Assembly (NCBI GenBank): GCA_911728435.2
Contig: OU452198.1
Coordinates: 8,094,001 to 8,158,000 of the forward strand
Origin: Apoderus coryli
Lineage: Eukaryota > Arthropoda > Insecta > Coleoptera > Attelabidae
Direction: 5' to 3'
DNA length: 64,000 nt
The notes below the pieces were generated by a model. It made no database searches, was not told the origin of the DNA, and saw nothing but the letters and a program-made list of their open reading frames with translations. How positions within the stretch are numbered: position 1 is the stretch's first letter; each line of letters starts with the position of its first letter. Of the stretch, positions 44,529 to 55,479 are shown one piece after another. Made by a program: the position numbers and the translations under genes.

Positions 44529-45727
44529 CTCATACCACTTGATTCCTTGGAAGTTGGGCAATACAACAACAAATCAGAGAACTTGTATAAGTGAGAATAC
44601 AAGATAGGTACGCTTCCATGTTATTTATAAAGTTAGATGTAATTAAAAGACGCGTTCAGTTGGCAGTAAACACCCTATTCTTATTGTAAGACACCCAAAG
44701 CCATGTTAATATGGCATGTACCAACCAATGAGGAATTTTCTTAGTATTCGGTATTCAGGTAGCGCTCACATTATTATCCGAAGTCATCCTATATCGTTTT
44801 CAAGAAAAAACCAGGCCATAATTCTCAGTTATAATTGCACTGGTATATGCGGCTATATTCACTCTGTTTTAGATCCGATCTACGGTCATAAATATGAAAA
44901 ATAAATACGCATATAAGTATTATACAAAACTTACACACGAATAATATTATGAGGCTTTGCCCCGATGCAGTTTACGTGCAACCATCCAAGATGCCGTGGT
45001 TTGATTCGTTTTTGTTTATCGCCCTGGTGACGGAATGTATGTCTTCGTTTGTTATGATTCTCTTCTCGACTGTGTACTCTTTTGTCTCTCTTTTTTTTAT
45101 TTTTATTGGACAGGCAAAAGGTTGCTTGATGGTCATAATTTAATGTAAACGTTATAGTTAGTTGGGCATAGGACATAGGTAGCTTTTGTTTTTTGTGTTA
45201 TATTGTCTTTATTTGATGGTTGCAGAGAAATTACAGGTGGCTTGTGTTGTTGTAGTCTATCTTAATGGGTTTTATTAATTTTTACTACTGTTTTCAACAA
45301 CTCTCGAGGCTTCTGAAATATGGCTTATGTTAGGTTACCTTTAACATAGAAAATTCGACAATATGCTTGTGCTTATAGGCCCATGATCCACCGTCTTATG
45401 TCTTATTTTCTATCAAATTAACTTGGTGTAAAAGTTGCAAGAAATGAAGACGTAATTATTTCTGTTAAGGATTGTCATATTAATTCCTTGTTTTTATTTA
45501 TTATACAGGATGTCTCTGGTTAGAGGTAGGGACCCATACGACGATTTGTTTTTAGAAAATTATAAAATTTGTATTTTTATTAATATTTCTATACAGGAAG
45601 GCCAAAATGTTGAAACATATTAATGTAGGAGTAAAATATCTAACTTAATGACTTCACTCAACTTTCCCGAAGGTGGAACTATCGATATTGCCTCAATAAT
45701 TTATAGTGAAGTTCCCTGCGGATGCTG
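44529..45727. other. No gene recognised
   Basis: Several short frames overlap on both strands at 44931-45176, but none shows a domain. TACAGGATGTCTCTGG near 45506 is a decayed TE end. Confidence 0.35.
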
Positions 45728-46240
45728 TACAGGGTTTGTCCAAATTAAGCGTTTTCTTATGGGAACTCATGCTCCTGTCGAAGGTAGAAAAAAATTAACC
45801 AAGGTCCTCCAGGATCAAATTTTATGGAAAGCTCACGCGTGCAAACTAGATTTGGCTATCTGTAATGGTAAGGCCGCTAGGTGGCGTTTCTCAATTTTGG
45901 TCGATTTCTTTGATGGTTTATAACTTTGTTGTTATTTGAGATAACTGATATCTGCAAAAACTTTCTCATAGCACTTTTTAACGTAGAATAAGATATAGTA
46001 ACCTGTTTTATTACATGGCCATTCGTAAATGTACTGTAACGGAAATATTTTTTTCCTTATGGGACATCCTGTATAATTTTAGATTTTTTTACAGCAATAT
46101 ATATAATAAGTTATAAAGCCAGCAATATATTTGACTTTAAGAAAATAATCCATATAAATCAAGTATGACCATTGTGACAAAACGGCGCGGGTGAATATTG
46201 GTTCAAAAGAAACGCAGCAATAATTTTGAACTTAATCGCC
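45728..46240 (+). repeat. Repeat family A, copy 3
   Basis: TACAGGGTTTGTCCAAATTA, CAAGGTCCTCCAGGATCAAA, GGCCGCTAGGTGGCG, TTATGGGACATCCTGTATAA and AACGGCGCGGGTGAATATTG in the family order. The plus-strand frame at 45648-45923 is a shadow of this repeat. Confidence 0.85.
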
Positions 46241-46264
46241 GATTACCACTGAGCTACGGTCGAC
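46239..46264 (-). other. tRNA-like box A fragment
   Basis: On the minus strand GTCGACCGTAGCTCAGTGGT contains TAGCTCAGTGG, a good tRNA D-arm / pol III box A. No box B or cloverleaf follows, so this is probably the head of a tRNA-derived SINE or a tRNA scrap. Confidence 0.35.
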
Positions 46265-46319
46265 GGTAAAAGAAATAAAACCAAATTGCATTAAAGTTAC
46301 AAGTTGCATAGGATTGTTG

Positions 46320-46735
46320 TTGTTCCAAAATCCAACCAACAAACCACGTAACTTGGGGCTGTATATGGATGAGGACCTTCGGTGTGGATATCATGCTTCT
46401 AACTTGTAGTTGAATGCATTTGCGAAGCTTAGAGTATTATATATTTGTGGAAATAATATATAATATACTATCTGTTTTAGCCTGCTCTTGTCCAGACGGA
46501 TAGAGAGAGGCTCCAACGATTACAAAATGCGTGTTTTCGATTTGGCTATGGTTTACGAAAACTTGATCATATCTCGAGGGAGTTTGAGGAATCTGGGTGG
46601 TTAAACTTGTATGAGAGATATTGGTTACATTTTTCTCAGTGTTCCTAGAAATAGCACAGCTGCTTTTGAAAGATCTTCCACTCTTTATACCACGAAGATT
46701 TATAATAAAATATCTGCACTGATCACGATTAGAAT
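46320..46735 (+). pseudogene. LINE reverse transcriptase C-terminal fragment
   Basis: NLGLYMDEDLRCGYHASNL near 46352, then after breaks RERLQRLQNACFRFGYGLRK followed by LDHISREFEESGWLNLYERY. These are the thumb-domain blocks of Jockey/CR1-type polymerases. Stops and frameshifts throughout. Confidence 0.7.
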
Positions 46736-47764
46736 GTGGTTATAATTAAGATATGCATATTCTTATTTATATATATTTATATATTAATATTTGGAGACTT
46801 ACTAGATGCAAACTTAAAATTATTTTAAGAAAAATAGAAAAGACAAGCATATCTGGAATGAGTACTTATTATGTAGATAAGATAGAACTAAATAACAAGA
46901 AATATAATATAAATTATTTATCGTCAAGGTATATTTAAATCAAATTGCGTTTTACTTCATGTCCTGGTATAAATATCATTGCACGGCACTGCCTTCTCGT
47001 ATACTCGTAATATATATCGAATTGCCACAAACAATAAGTCACTGAATGGGCCACTGTGTTATAAAGATGTTGCGTTGTTGCTTTCTTCTTTTGCTCACCC
47101 CAGAGGGTTTTATTTTTAAAAGAAATTAACACAAAATGAAATTAGCAGGACACACAGATCGGGCTGTAGATTAAAATGATAAATATTGACAGCAGAAATG
47201 AGATGTTTGTTCAGCAAAATAAATAAATAAAACGACCTAACGGGACATGGGACATGGGACATTATAATGTAAAATATCATAATTCGTAGATTTTTGAAGA
47301 TTGCATCATCGATTTATGATGAAGAAAAATGATTTGTTTCAGAGATAAATAAGAAACACTATAAAAGGAGATATAGAGACATTTGCAAGCAGAGGTATAG
47401 CAGGTTTGAACTTTGTTAGAGGAAGAAGGTGGCAGTGTAAGATCCTGTTGAAAGAGTCTGACAATGTTGTAATTATAAATTAAGTGTCAACAAAGAGGAA
47501 AACATAATCCAAGAATTTGCATAAAACCCAGCTCTATATTGTAGTTTTTTTTAAGGAACTTCAAGCAACCTCGTACTTCCAATAGCCGAGGATGTGTTCA
47601 ATAGCAGTTACTAAACGTTACTTACTGGGGTATAGGAATATCTTTGATTATTGTGAACTATATGTTATGTCCCCTTATTAGTTTTTGTTAAAAGCTATCT
47701 CGATGTAACGATTTTGCCTCAGTTTTATTGGTGTTTAACTATGCTAATAAAAAATAAACTGTTG
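46736..47764. other. No gene recognised
   Basis: Contains a GGGACAT triplet repeat at 47243-47262. No coding motif. Confidence 0.4.
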
Positions 47765-49470
47765 CCCTCGAGGCACGAATAGCTCTCCATATTTAAGTGT
47801 AAAGTAATAATTTTATGACCTTTTTGTCATTTATCTAAAATTTATATATTTTTTTTGTTTTAGACATCAGCTATTTTTTTTCTAAATATCGGATTTTGTT
47901 CCTTTTTCTTCTCTTTGGAGGCACTATTTATACGTACATATTTTATATTTCAGATCTTCTAGGTCAAGTTCTTGTACGCAAAATAGTTGATTTTTGGTAG
48001 TTTTATTTTTTTCTACTATTTACGAACGCCTATGTAAACAAAATTGTTCTGTTATATTGTAGCAAATTTTTTTTTTTCGTTTTTGACCATTTTTTACACT
48101 ATTTTCAAACGCTTGTGTGAACCAGTTCATTTATGTAACATTTTTTAGGTTATATTCTATCACAACTATGAAAAATTATTCCGTATTTCGAATAAGTTTA
48201 GGTAGTATTTTTTTTTATTTTGACCCCTTGTCCACTATTTACGAACATCTATGAAATCAAGTTATTTATAACACATTTTATAGGTTACATTCTATCAAAG
48301 CTATAAATAACTAGTTAATATTTCTGCTATGTTTAAGAAATACGTTTTTTTCTAACCTTTTTACCCCATTTTACACATTTTTCGAATGTCAATATGGTCT
48401 AATTGTTTAGGTTAAATATTTTAAGTTATATTTAATTAAACGCACAAAATTTTTTTCAATATTTCGGATAAGTTTAAGAACTATGATTTTTTTAATTTTT
48501 GAACCCTCTTTCAAACCCATTGCCTACACTCAATGTTAATCACCACCTATAAATATCCTGTAGTATTTTCGTACCAAATGTGGTTAAAATCCGTTAAGTG
48601 GTTTTTGAGTTATCACGGATACAAATTTTTTCTGACCCTTTTATAGGATTTTCACGGACGCCTATGGTACATTAATTTTTGTCGTGTATATGTATGTAAC
48701 ACCAATTCAAGTAGTTGAATATACAAATTTTTACATTTTAAATATTTTTTTATTTTACCACCTTTTCTACTATTTACGAACGCCTATGTAAATAAAAATT
48801 TTATGCTGAATTTTGTAGGTTATCTTATATCTAAGCTATATACATATAATTAGCCAATTTTTCTGGTATATTTGAAAAACATTTTTTTTTCGTTTTTGAC
48901 CCTTTTTTTAGACTATTTTCGAACGCTTGTGTGAACCAATTCTTTTATGGAATATTTTTAAGCTTATATTGTATCACAACAATGAAAAATTATTCCATAT
49001 TTCAAATAAGTTTAGGAAATATATATTTTTTATATTTTGACCCCTTTTCTACTATTTACGAACGCCTATGAAAGTAAGCTGTTTATGACACATTTTATAG
49101 GTTATATTCTATCAAAGCTATAAATAACTAGTTAATATTTCTGCTATGTTGATGAAATACGTTTTTTTTTTAATCTTTTTTACCCCATTTTACACTATTT
49201 TCGAACGCCAATGTGGTCTAATATTTTATGTTCAAAATTTTAGGTTATATTCAATTAAATGCGTAAAAAATTATGCAGTATTTTGGATAAGTTTAAGAAG
49301 TATGATTTTTTTAAATTTTTGAACCCTCTTTTAAACCCCTTGCCTACGCTCACCCAAAATCTAATCAGCTCCTTGTCATGTCCAATAGTATTTTTGTACC
49401 AAATTTGGTTAAAATCTGTTAAGTGGTTTTTGCGTTTTCGTGGATACAGACAGACAGACAGACAGACATT
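47765..49470 (+). repeat. Family C higher-order repeat array
   Basis: Degenerate units of about 110-140 bp, each with TTTTTGACC, a TTTACTATTTWCGAACGCC block and a TATGTAAAC / TTTTAGGTTATATTCTATC block, recur at about 48010, 48110, 48235, 48365, 48640, 48770, 48905, 49040 and 49190. Groups of four are themselves repeated about 760 bp apart (48000-48490 and 48760-49290). The array ends with AAATCTGTTAAGTGGTTTTT and a (CAGA)n run at 49446-49468. The left border CTGTTGCCCTCGAGGCACGA is shared with 62990. Non-coding. Confidence 0.82.
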
Positions 49471-49637
49471 TGTTTTAAACTACTTATTTATGTATAAAAA
49501 CCAAAAACAAGTAGGTATGTCCGGTGAAATTAAAAAAAAAATCATGACTACTAATAGTCTCCATATATATATTAAATATATGATATGGAGAGCTAATAAA
49601 ACAAATGAGTCTTTTCTGCTTATACTTGTACCTATAC

Positions 49638-49784
49638 TTTAATCCGAGTTGTATGTCTGAATCAACGGAGCCTTATCCCGATTTATCTCTTATTGTTGGA
49701 GGCGATTTTAACTCTAGACTGGACAATTTGTGCTTCACTAATGTTGAGATCTTTGAAAACACAAATTTGTTTGAAGGTAGGTAG
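49638..49784 (+). pseudogene. LINE AP-endonuclease fragment
   Basis: YPDLSLIVGGDFNSRLDNLC: the GGDFN motif (catalytic Asp and Asn) of the apurinic endonuclease domain at the N-terminus of LINE ORF2. About 45 residues, ending at a stop at 49784. Confidence 0.72.
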
Positions 49785-49811
49785 GTATATCAGTATAATC
49801 CAAAATTCATA

Positions 49812-50285
49812 TACACTCTGTCCAAGATAAGAATGGAATACCATTGGAATCTTGGAAACGGTAGGAGTTACAATACAAATTAGAGAAAAGTTGTACAATT
49901 TAAACACCTTTTAAATGGTGTTTTCAAAAGTAAAGTAAATTTATCAGTTTTGCGATTTTAGTTTTTATTTATTTCTGACATTATTTCTACAGATATAAAA
50001 AAATGAAAAGCAGTTCCTCATTCTTACTTTTTGATAAGAAAAAGATAGCGTTTACAAATTTTCACTACGACGTTTCGTTTATGAAAAATCATCAGCAACT
50101 TTGTTTTTTTTAAATACGGCTCTGGATTTTTTATTGTCAAATTTAAAGCCATTTTCAATTCAAAAGTAGGTGGTATACCACATGTAATGGTTTAAACAAG
50201 TTTTCAGTGTTATTAGCTGTCATTTAGAATGATTCAAGAAAAATCGCCATAGTTTGGCACTTATTGCAAATGATGACTGTATTGA
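49812..50285 (+). repeat. Fold-back family B, copy 4 (half)
   Basis: Starts TACACTCTGTCCAAGATAAG and follows the family order through TTTTCACTACGACGTTTCG, CATCAGCAACTTTG and ATCGCCATAGTTTGGCACTT. Confidence 0.8.
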
Positions 50286-51317
50286 TTAATAGAAAGACAT
50301 AACGACTAGACAAGGTATTACTTTGTAGTGTTTTTTGTATTATATACATCTTTATTTTCACAATATTTTATTTTAGGCCCTGAAGAAGTTTATGTTTAAT
50401 AAACGAAACGTTAAAGTTTAAGTTTTTTATTTATTTGTCCAATTCCTATAAGGTTCTATTTTAAAAGCGATTTGTTTTTCTTTGAAATATTGAGTTAGTT
50501 GTTCTGTATTTGGAACGGTGTTAAAATAGTCAACATGAAAATTAATTTGACTATACTGAAAACGTTTGAGGGCATGAAAAAGTGCAAAAATCTGATCACG
50601 TTATATTCGGTTTCCTACAATTTTTTCTCAACCTTATGATATTTCTAATTTGATTACCCCTAAATAGACACCCCAAACGACATTTTCCCACAAAATAAAA
50701 TTCACAGTATGTATATAGAATTATTATATTTGGAATATGTTTAAACAAAAACCACAGCTTATAAAATATAAAACTAACACTAGATCAGAGAAATAGCCTA
50801 TAATAAATTCTTTTTGTACACGTTCTCTCACATATACCCGGTTTTAGGGGAAAATACCTCACCTACATACAAATTTTAGTATACCCTAACCTATGCTAAC
50901 AACAAATATTTATTGCCGACAACCAATAAATATTAATAAAATATGCAAACACAGGTTTTTTCTGTATTATCTTATATTCGTTCACCTGTTTCGGTACAAT
51001 ATAGGTACCTACACATCATGTAAATATGGCGGAAAGAAACTAATTTCATGACCTTCTAAAAAATGCCCACTTCCTCGAAAATTCAAAACAAATATTCATG
51101 CTATTTGGGTTTACACCTGTAAATCTCGCAGTTCAGACTAAAAATAAAATGTATCCAATTTGTAGGTCTTTGTGGGTTCTGTAAAATAATATTATTTTTG
51201 TTGGAAACAAACTCTCTCATCCACTAAATTTTTAACTTAATTAATCTTCCAATTATTACAGGACAGGAACAACACAAAAGTCAATAATCAACCCACATAC
51301 CGGGTGGTCCATTTATC
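50286..51317. other. No gene; one CTGAAGA cassette
   Basis: CTGAAGA (50380-50386), a GTTTAT...AATAAAC hairpin and GAAAC (50405-50409) form another ribozyme-like cassette. Otherwise AT-rich, nothing recognised. ACCGGGTGGTCCATTTATC at 51299 is a TE end. Confidence 0.4.
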
Positions 51318-51334
51318 TTGAGACATCCTTATAT

Positions 51335-52203
51335 AATGAAGTCCTATATAAGCCAAAGACAACAATTCGTCTACTACAACGGCTTTAAATCGGAAACTTA
51401 TTGTGTAAGATCGGGTGTTCCACAGGGATCAAACCTTGGACCTTTTTTGTTTCTCCTATTTATTAATGATCTTGCGGAATCCTTATTGTGTTCCAGATTG
51501 TTGTTTGCGGATGATGTCAAGATATTTTCGCCTATAAATACTATCAAAGATTGTGTGAGATTACAGGATGATCTTCGTGCAATAGGGGAATGGTGTGATA
51601 CTAACGAGCTTGCCCTCAATTCATCGAAATGGAAATTGGTTACGTTTACGCGAAAAACAGAATGCACTGTGTTTAATTACGCCGTAAATCATGATATCAT
51701 TCCTAGATGTGATTCCGTCAGGGACCTTGGTGTTACGTTTGATAATGCATTTGCGTTCTCTGAGCACATACTGAGCATGGTTTCGAGGGCCGCTAGGGCG
51801 TATGGCTTCTTAGTGAGGAATTCTAGGTCTTTCGTGGATATAAGCACGTTGAGAACTTTGTATTCTGCGTATGTGCGCTCCAAATTGGAATACTGTTCGA
51901 TTGTTTGGTACCCATATTATAGTTGCTATAACCAGATGATTGAGAAAGTTCAACGCAAATTCTTGAAATTTCTGTATTTTAGGTTAAACGGTTCTTATCC
52001 GCAGCATGATATATCGACTGTATATTTGTGTGATGTATTTCAGTATCAGAGTTTTGGGTTTAAGGAGACAACTGTGTAGTGTTAAGTTTCTTTACGGCGT
52101 CTTGCACAATAAACTGGACGTACCTGAGCTTTTGCAGAGACTAAATTTTTTGGTTCCCAGAGTTAACTCTAGAGGCAGTTCTACCTTTTATAATGACAGA
52201 CCA
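51335..52203 (+). pseudogene. LINE reverse transcriptase (Jockey/CR1-like)
   Basis: SYISQRQQFVYYNGFKSETY, RSGVPQGSNLGPFLFLLFIN, the catalytic box SRLLFADDVKIFSPI, NELALNSSKWKLVTF, RDLGVTFDNAFAFSEHI and the thumb block SKLEYCSIVWYPYYS. The frame stays open until 52079. A frameshift near 52040 moves the end (LGLRRQLCSVKFLYGVLHNK) to the next frame. The active site is intact, but the 5' half is missing and the 3' end is cut by the MITE at 52204. Confidence 0.88.
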
Positions 52204-52440
52204 CAATGTGGAACAAAGTAAAAAACAATTTAAACATTACGATTATAAAAGATGTTCAAAATGAAATCCATCTGCCTTAATACACTTTTCTTGACGAATG
52301 TTTAAATGTGTAATGGATTTTCTGATTGTCAGTGGGTCATTTCTGATAATATTGCAACAGTGAATAATTCTACGTTACTGAGCTGTTGTGTTTTATAAAC
52401 GTAATGTTTGATAAATTGTTTTTTACTTTGTTCCACATTG
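52204..52440 (-). mobile_element. 237-bp TIR element with transposase C-terminus
   Basis: CAATGTGGAACAAAGTAAAA at 52204 is mirrored at 52440, and the arms match over about 45 bp. On the minus strand the interior reads IRNDPLTIRKSITHLNIRQE then CIKADGFHFEHLL-stop, the end of a Tc1/mariner-type transposase. A minimal deletion derivative that kept only the ends. Confidence 0.78.
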
Positions 52441-52634
52441 TTAAAACTGTTTTATTGTTTGGTTATTGTTTTTTATTTTATTTCTTAATTTATGAATAAA
52501 CATTTCCCTGGCTTGTTCATTTCATTCCGATTAAAATAATTAGACACATGAGTTTTCCTCAAACAAATAAGAAAACTAGATTATTACAAACATTTTTTAT
52601 CTGTTTTCTGTCTATTACGGGGGAAAAAGTTACA

Positions 52635-53142
52635 TACAGGGTGAATTATTGGGAGGAACCAGATATGCCAGATTTTTAAGTCCGGACCTGTAAATCAATT
52701 CAAATTATGGTATTTACCATACTGGAGCACAGTGTGTGTCGCTTCTGTCTATTTTGAAGATTTCTTTTTAATAACTAAACATTATTATACAGTAAGATAC
52801 TTCATTATTGCCAGTTTTCAATTTGGCTCTAAATTGAATCTTCAATTGGAAATGTGAGGTGAGTGTAACAAAAAATTCAAATACCCAGGTCTAACTGTCT
52901 ATTTATGCCATCTGAAAAAATTTTATCACATTCTTGAAAAATCATATACAGGGTGAAGTGTTGAATATGAAGCAGTCCCACAAATTTTCTCGAAGACGAA
53001 CCTGGATTTTCTCAATTCTGAATATGTCAGTTAGTTGCCAGGCACCAATATACATTTTAATAAAAAAATGAGATAAATCGACTTAATCATTGAAAAGATA
53101 TGACGAAACATTGTTTTGGGAAGATCCATAATTCACCCTGTA
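52635..53142. mobile_element. 508-bp MITE
   Basis: TACAGGGTGAATTATTGGG at the left and ATAATTCACCCTGTA at the right (53128-53142) are inverted. Another TACAGGGTGAA occurs inside at about 52949, suggesting a nested or duplicated end. No coding. Confidence 0.72.
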
Positions 53143-53248
53143 TAATAATAATCAAAACAAGGAGAGATTTTTTAATGGTCATTTGATAATCCTCTAACGT
53201 GCCTCTACTTATGGTAGAAGTATGTACAGTTCCTCGTGACTCACCCTG

Positions 53249-53510
53249 TATTGGACAAACCTCACAATGGCTTAAACGCCGCATTATACAGCATAAGAGT
53301 GACTGCCGCATAGGCAAACATTCTTGTGCAGTAGTGGATCATCATATAAAAACCGGTCACATCTTTGAATTCAGGAATGTAAAAATTTTGGATCAATCAA
53401 ATAACTATAAAAATAGACTGTTTCTCGAAATGTGTCATATTTATAGAGAAACTAATAGCATTAATTACAAATCTAATATTCAGTTGAGCAACATATATTG
53501 TAACATTTGA
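53249..53510 (+). pseudogene. Penelope-like GIY-YIG endonuclease end
   Basis: CIGQTSQWLKRRIIQHKSDC, then AVVDHHIKTGHIFEFRNVKI and RLFLEMCHIYRETNSINY. This is the C-terminal GIY-YIG nuclease segment (Arg of LKRRI, H-TGH, E-M) of Penelope-like retroelements, ending at 53510. It begins directly after a TE end (CGTGACTCACCCTGTA, 53235-53250), so the rest of the protein was cut off by an insertion or deletion. A CTGATGA-hairpin-GAAA cassette lies 340 bp downstream. Confidence 0.82.
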
Positions 53511-54354
53511 AAGGGCATTTAATTTAATTATTTTGTTGATACACCCTGTATCTTTAAACCTTTTGATAATGCCCCTATTTGTAATTTTCTGCATATACTA
53601 GTGTTAAAGTAAAATAATAAATAACAATAAAAAAAAAACCATATATTCTAGTCGATACCCAAAACTATTCATTTTATATTTTAACTATAAATATTTTAGA
53701 ACTTGACTGACTGAAATTGTTAATGTGTTTGGATTGTTTTACGTTTTGAAATCCTCTAATCTGTAAGCGTTTATTTTATTTCTTATGTGTTTTTGCAGTT
53801 TCATCATTTGTGTAATGGTATTAAGGCTAATTTGTAATTTTTGTAGTTTACTCCTGATGATGACGGAAATAAACGTCGAAATATCGAGTCAATAAAGAAA
53901 AAAAAAATACTTATTAATTAATCACAGACCGAACACCTGATACTCCCGTTTCCAGTTATATATATTTTTGATTCCGATAATAATTTGGGTTCATTTCTCT
54001 GTTTTTTGTTCTTGGTTGAGGTTCAACAGTTTAAAAATCATCGACTAATTATATGATTTTAGATAATTATTCAAATGCCATTATTTATTTCTTCTTTGTT
54101 TCAACGTTTCGACAAGACCACTTTTCTGAGATAGAAAGATGTTCCATATTTTGTTGAAAATACTAAATTGATAACAGACTAACGAACGTACCTACTGATC
54201 GTCATTCGGAAGTAAAAGTTAATAATTCCTCATACCAAATATTTAATTTTAATTTTTTTTATACTTAAAGAAAAAAGTAGTAAATGTTTCATTTGGTAAA
54301 CATTTTTGCACATTTATAGCAAATAAATCATTCATAATATCTTTACACTTGTGA
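53511..54354 (+). other. Penelope 3' region with ribozyme-like cassette
   Basis: ACACCCTGTATC at 53541 is a TE end. At 53854-53881: CTGATGA, T, GACG-GAAATAAA-CGTC hairpin, GAAA, in the plus orientation of the Penelope relic. The remainder is AT-rich with nothing recognised. Confidence 0.45.
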
Positions 54355-55050
54355 GTGACAATAAAGAATAAGTTAGTTTTGAGAAAATATGGAACTGGAG
54401 CACAAAAGGTTGAGATGATATTGCTCTATGGAGAATGTCACAGAAATGTCGATAATGCCGTAGCATTGTATATGCAACGTTTTACAGAAAGAAATCCTAT
54501 ATCCCGCGCTACATTTTACCGTGATCTGAAGGATTTTAGAGAAACCGGAAGCCGAAAAAACGAACTCCACGAGCTACTGTCAGTGGTGAAAATAATGAAA
54601 TCGCAGTATTGGCGGCTATTGCTATGAATCCGCATGTTTCTTGTCGAAGAATTTCTCGAGACTCTGGAATTTGTAAATCAAGCATTCTTAGGATATTAAA
54701 GCGGCATAAATTGCACCCGTATCACATTGCTTTGCATCAAGAACTTCATGGTGATGATTTTGAGAATCGAGTCAGAGTGGGCACGAGAAAAAATTCGATT
54801 AAACATAAACTTTTTCTTTAGTGTGTTGTTTTCGGCCGATTCTGGTTTTACAAACCATGGACAGGTGAATCACCACAACCTGCATTATTGGAGTGTCGAA
54901 AATCCGCGGTGGTTAAGAGAAGTGGAACAACAGCGCCCTTGGACGGTGAATGTATGGTGTGGAATTCTTGGAGATATGTTGATTGGTCCATATTGTATTG
55001 GAGGAACATTGGATGGACAAAAATATCAGCAATTTCTAGAGAAGATTTGA
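54355..55050 (+). pseudogene. Mariner-type transposase, N-terminal two thirds
   Basis: Helix-turn-helix region QKVEMILLYGECHRNVDNAV, YMQRFTERNPISRATFYRDL. After a shift: NPHVSCRRISRDSGICKSSI and LHPYHIALHQELHGDDFENR. After another shift, the first catalytic block FSADSGFTNHGQVNHHNLHY and QQRPWTVNVWCGILGDMLIG. It ends at DGQKYQQFLEK before the second Asp. Three frames are needed; truncated at the 3' end. Confidence 0.85.
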
Positions 55051-55096
55051 AGGCGAGTATTATTACAATTTAATAAACGAAAAATTTGGAAAACAA

Positions 55097-55280
55097 GTGA
55101 TAATGGACAAGTTTTTGCGACCCGAGCGATTCGAAACAGATCCAAACTCAACAAATGCATCCAAAGAGTGGACCCACTGGCTTAAAACATTTAAGAACTT
55201 TTTAGAAATTACCGAAGGTGCAAAAGAACTAACGAGTGACAGCAAACTCAAACTCCTCACGAATTTTTGTGACCATAGCT
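55097..55280 (+). pseudogene. LTR-retrotransposon gag N-terminal fragment
   Basis: KFLRPERFETDPNSTNASKE, then HWLKTFKNFLEI and SDSKLKLLTNF. This resembles the start of the gag-like protein of insect Gypsy-type LTR retrotransposons. The frame stays open to 55447, but the similarity stops near 55275, so a frameshift or deletion follows. No protease, RT or LTR nearby. Confidence 0.65.
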
Positions 55281-55479
55281 TCTACATGAGAACAATTTAT
55301 TATCAACAACTGATTTTACTGACAATCTCGACAATACAATTTATTCATCTTCTGAAATATTTTCAACCAATCAAAACACACAAACAGCTCAGGCATTTGA
55401 ACCTGTTCGAAAGTCTGAAAGAATACGAAAACCACCAAAGTACCTAACGGGGTACGTTCCAAATTAACCAGGGGAAAAT

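Noticed and set aside
44931..45176. Overlapping basic frame on the minus strand
   Set aside because: Lys/Arg-rich low-complexity translation, no domain, and the plus strand is equally open.
45648..45923. 91-codon plus-strand frame
   Set aside because: It lies wholly inside repeat family A and is not conserved as a frame in the other two copies.
49259..49642. 127-codon plus-strand frame
   Set aside because: It runs across family C repeat and the (CAGA)n tract; composition-driven, no motif.
53235..53250. CGTGACTCACCCTGTA read as part of the Penelope protein
   Set aside because: The same 16 bases occur at a TE end near 39600, so the coding sequence most likely starts after it.
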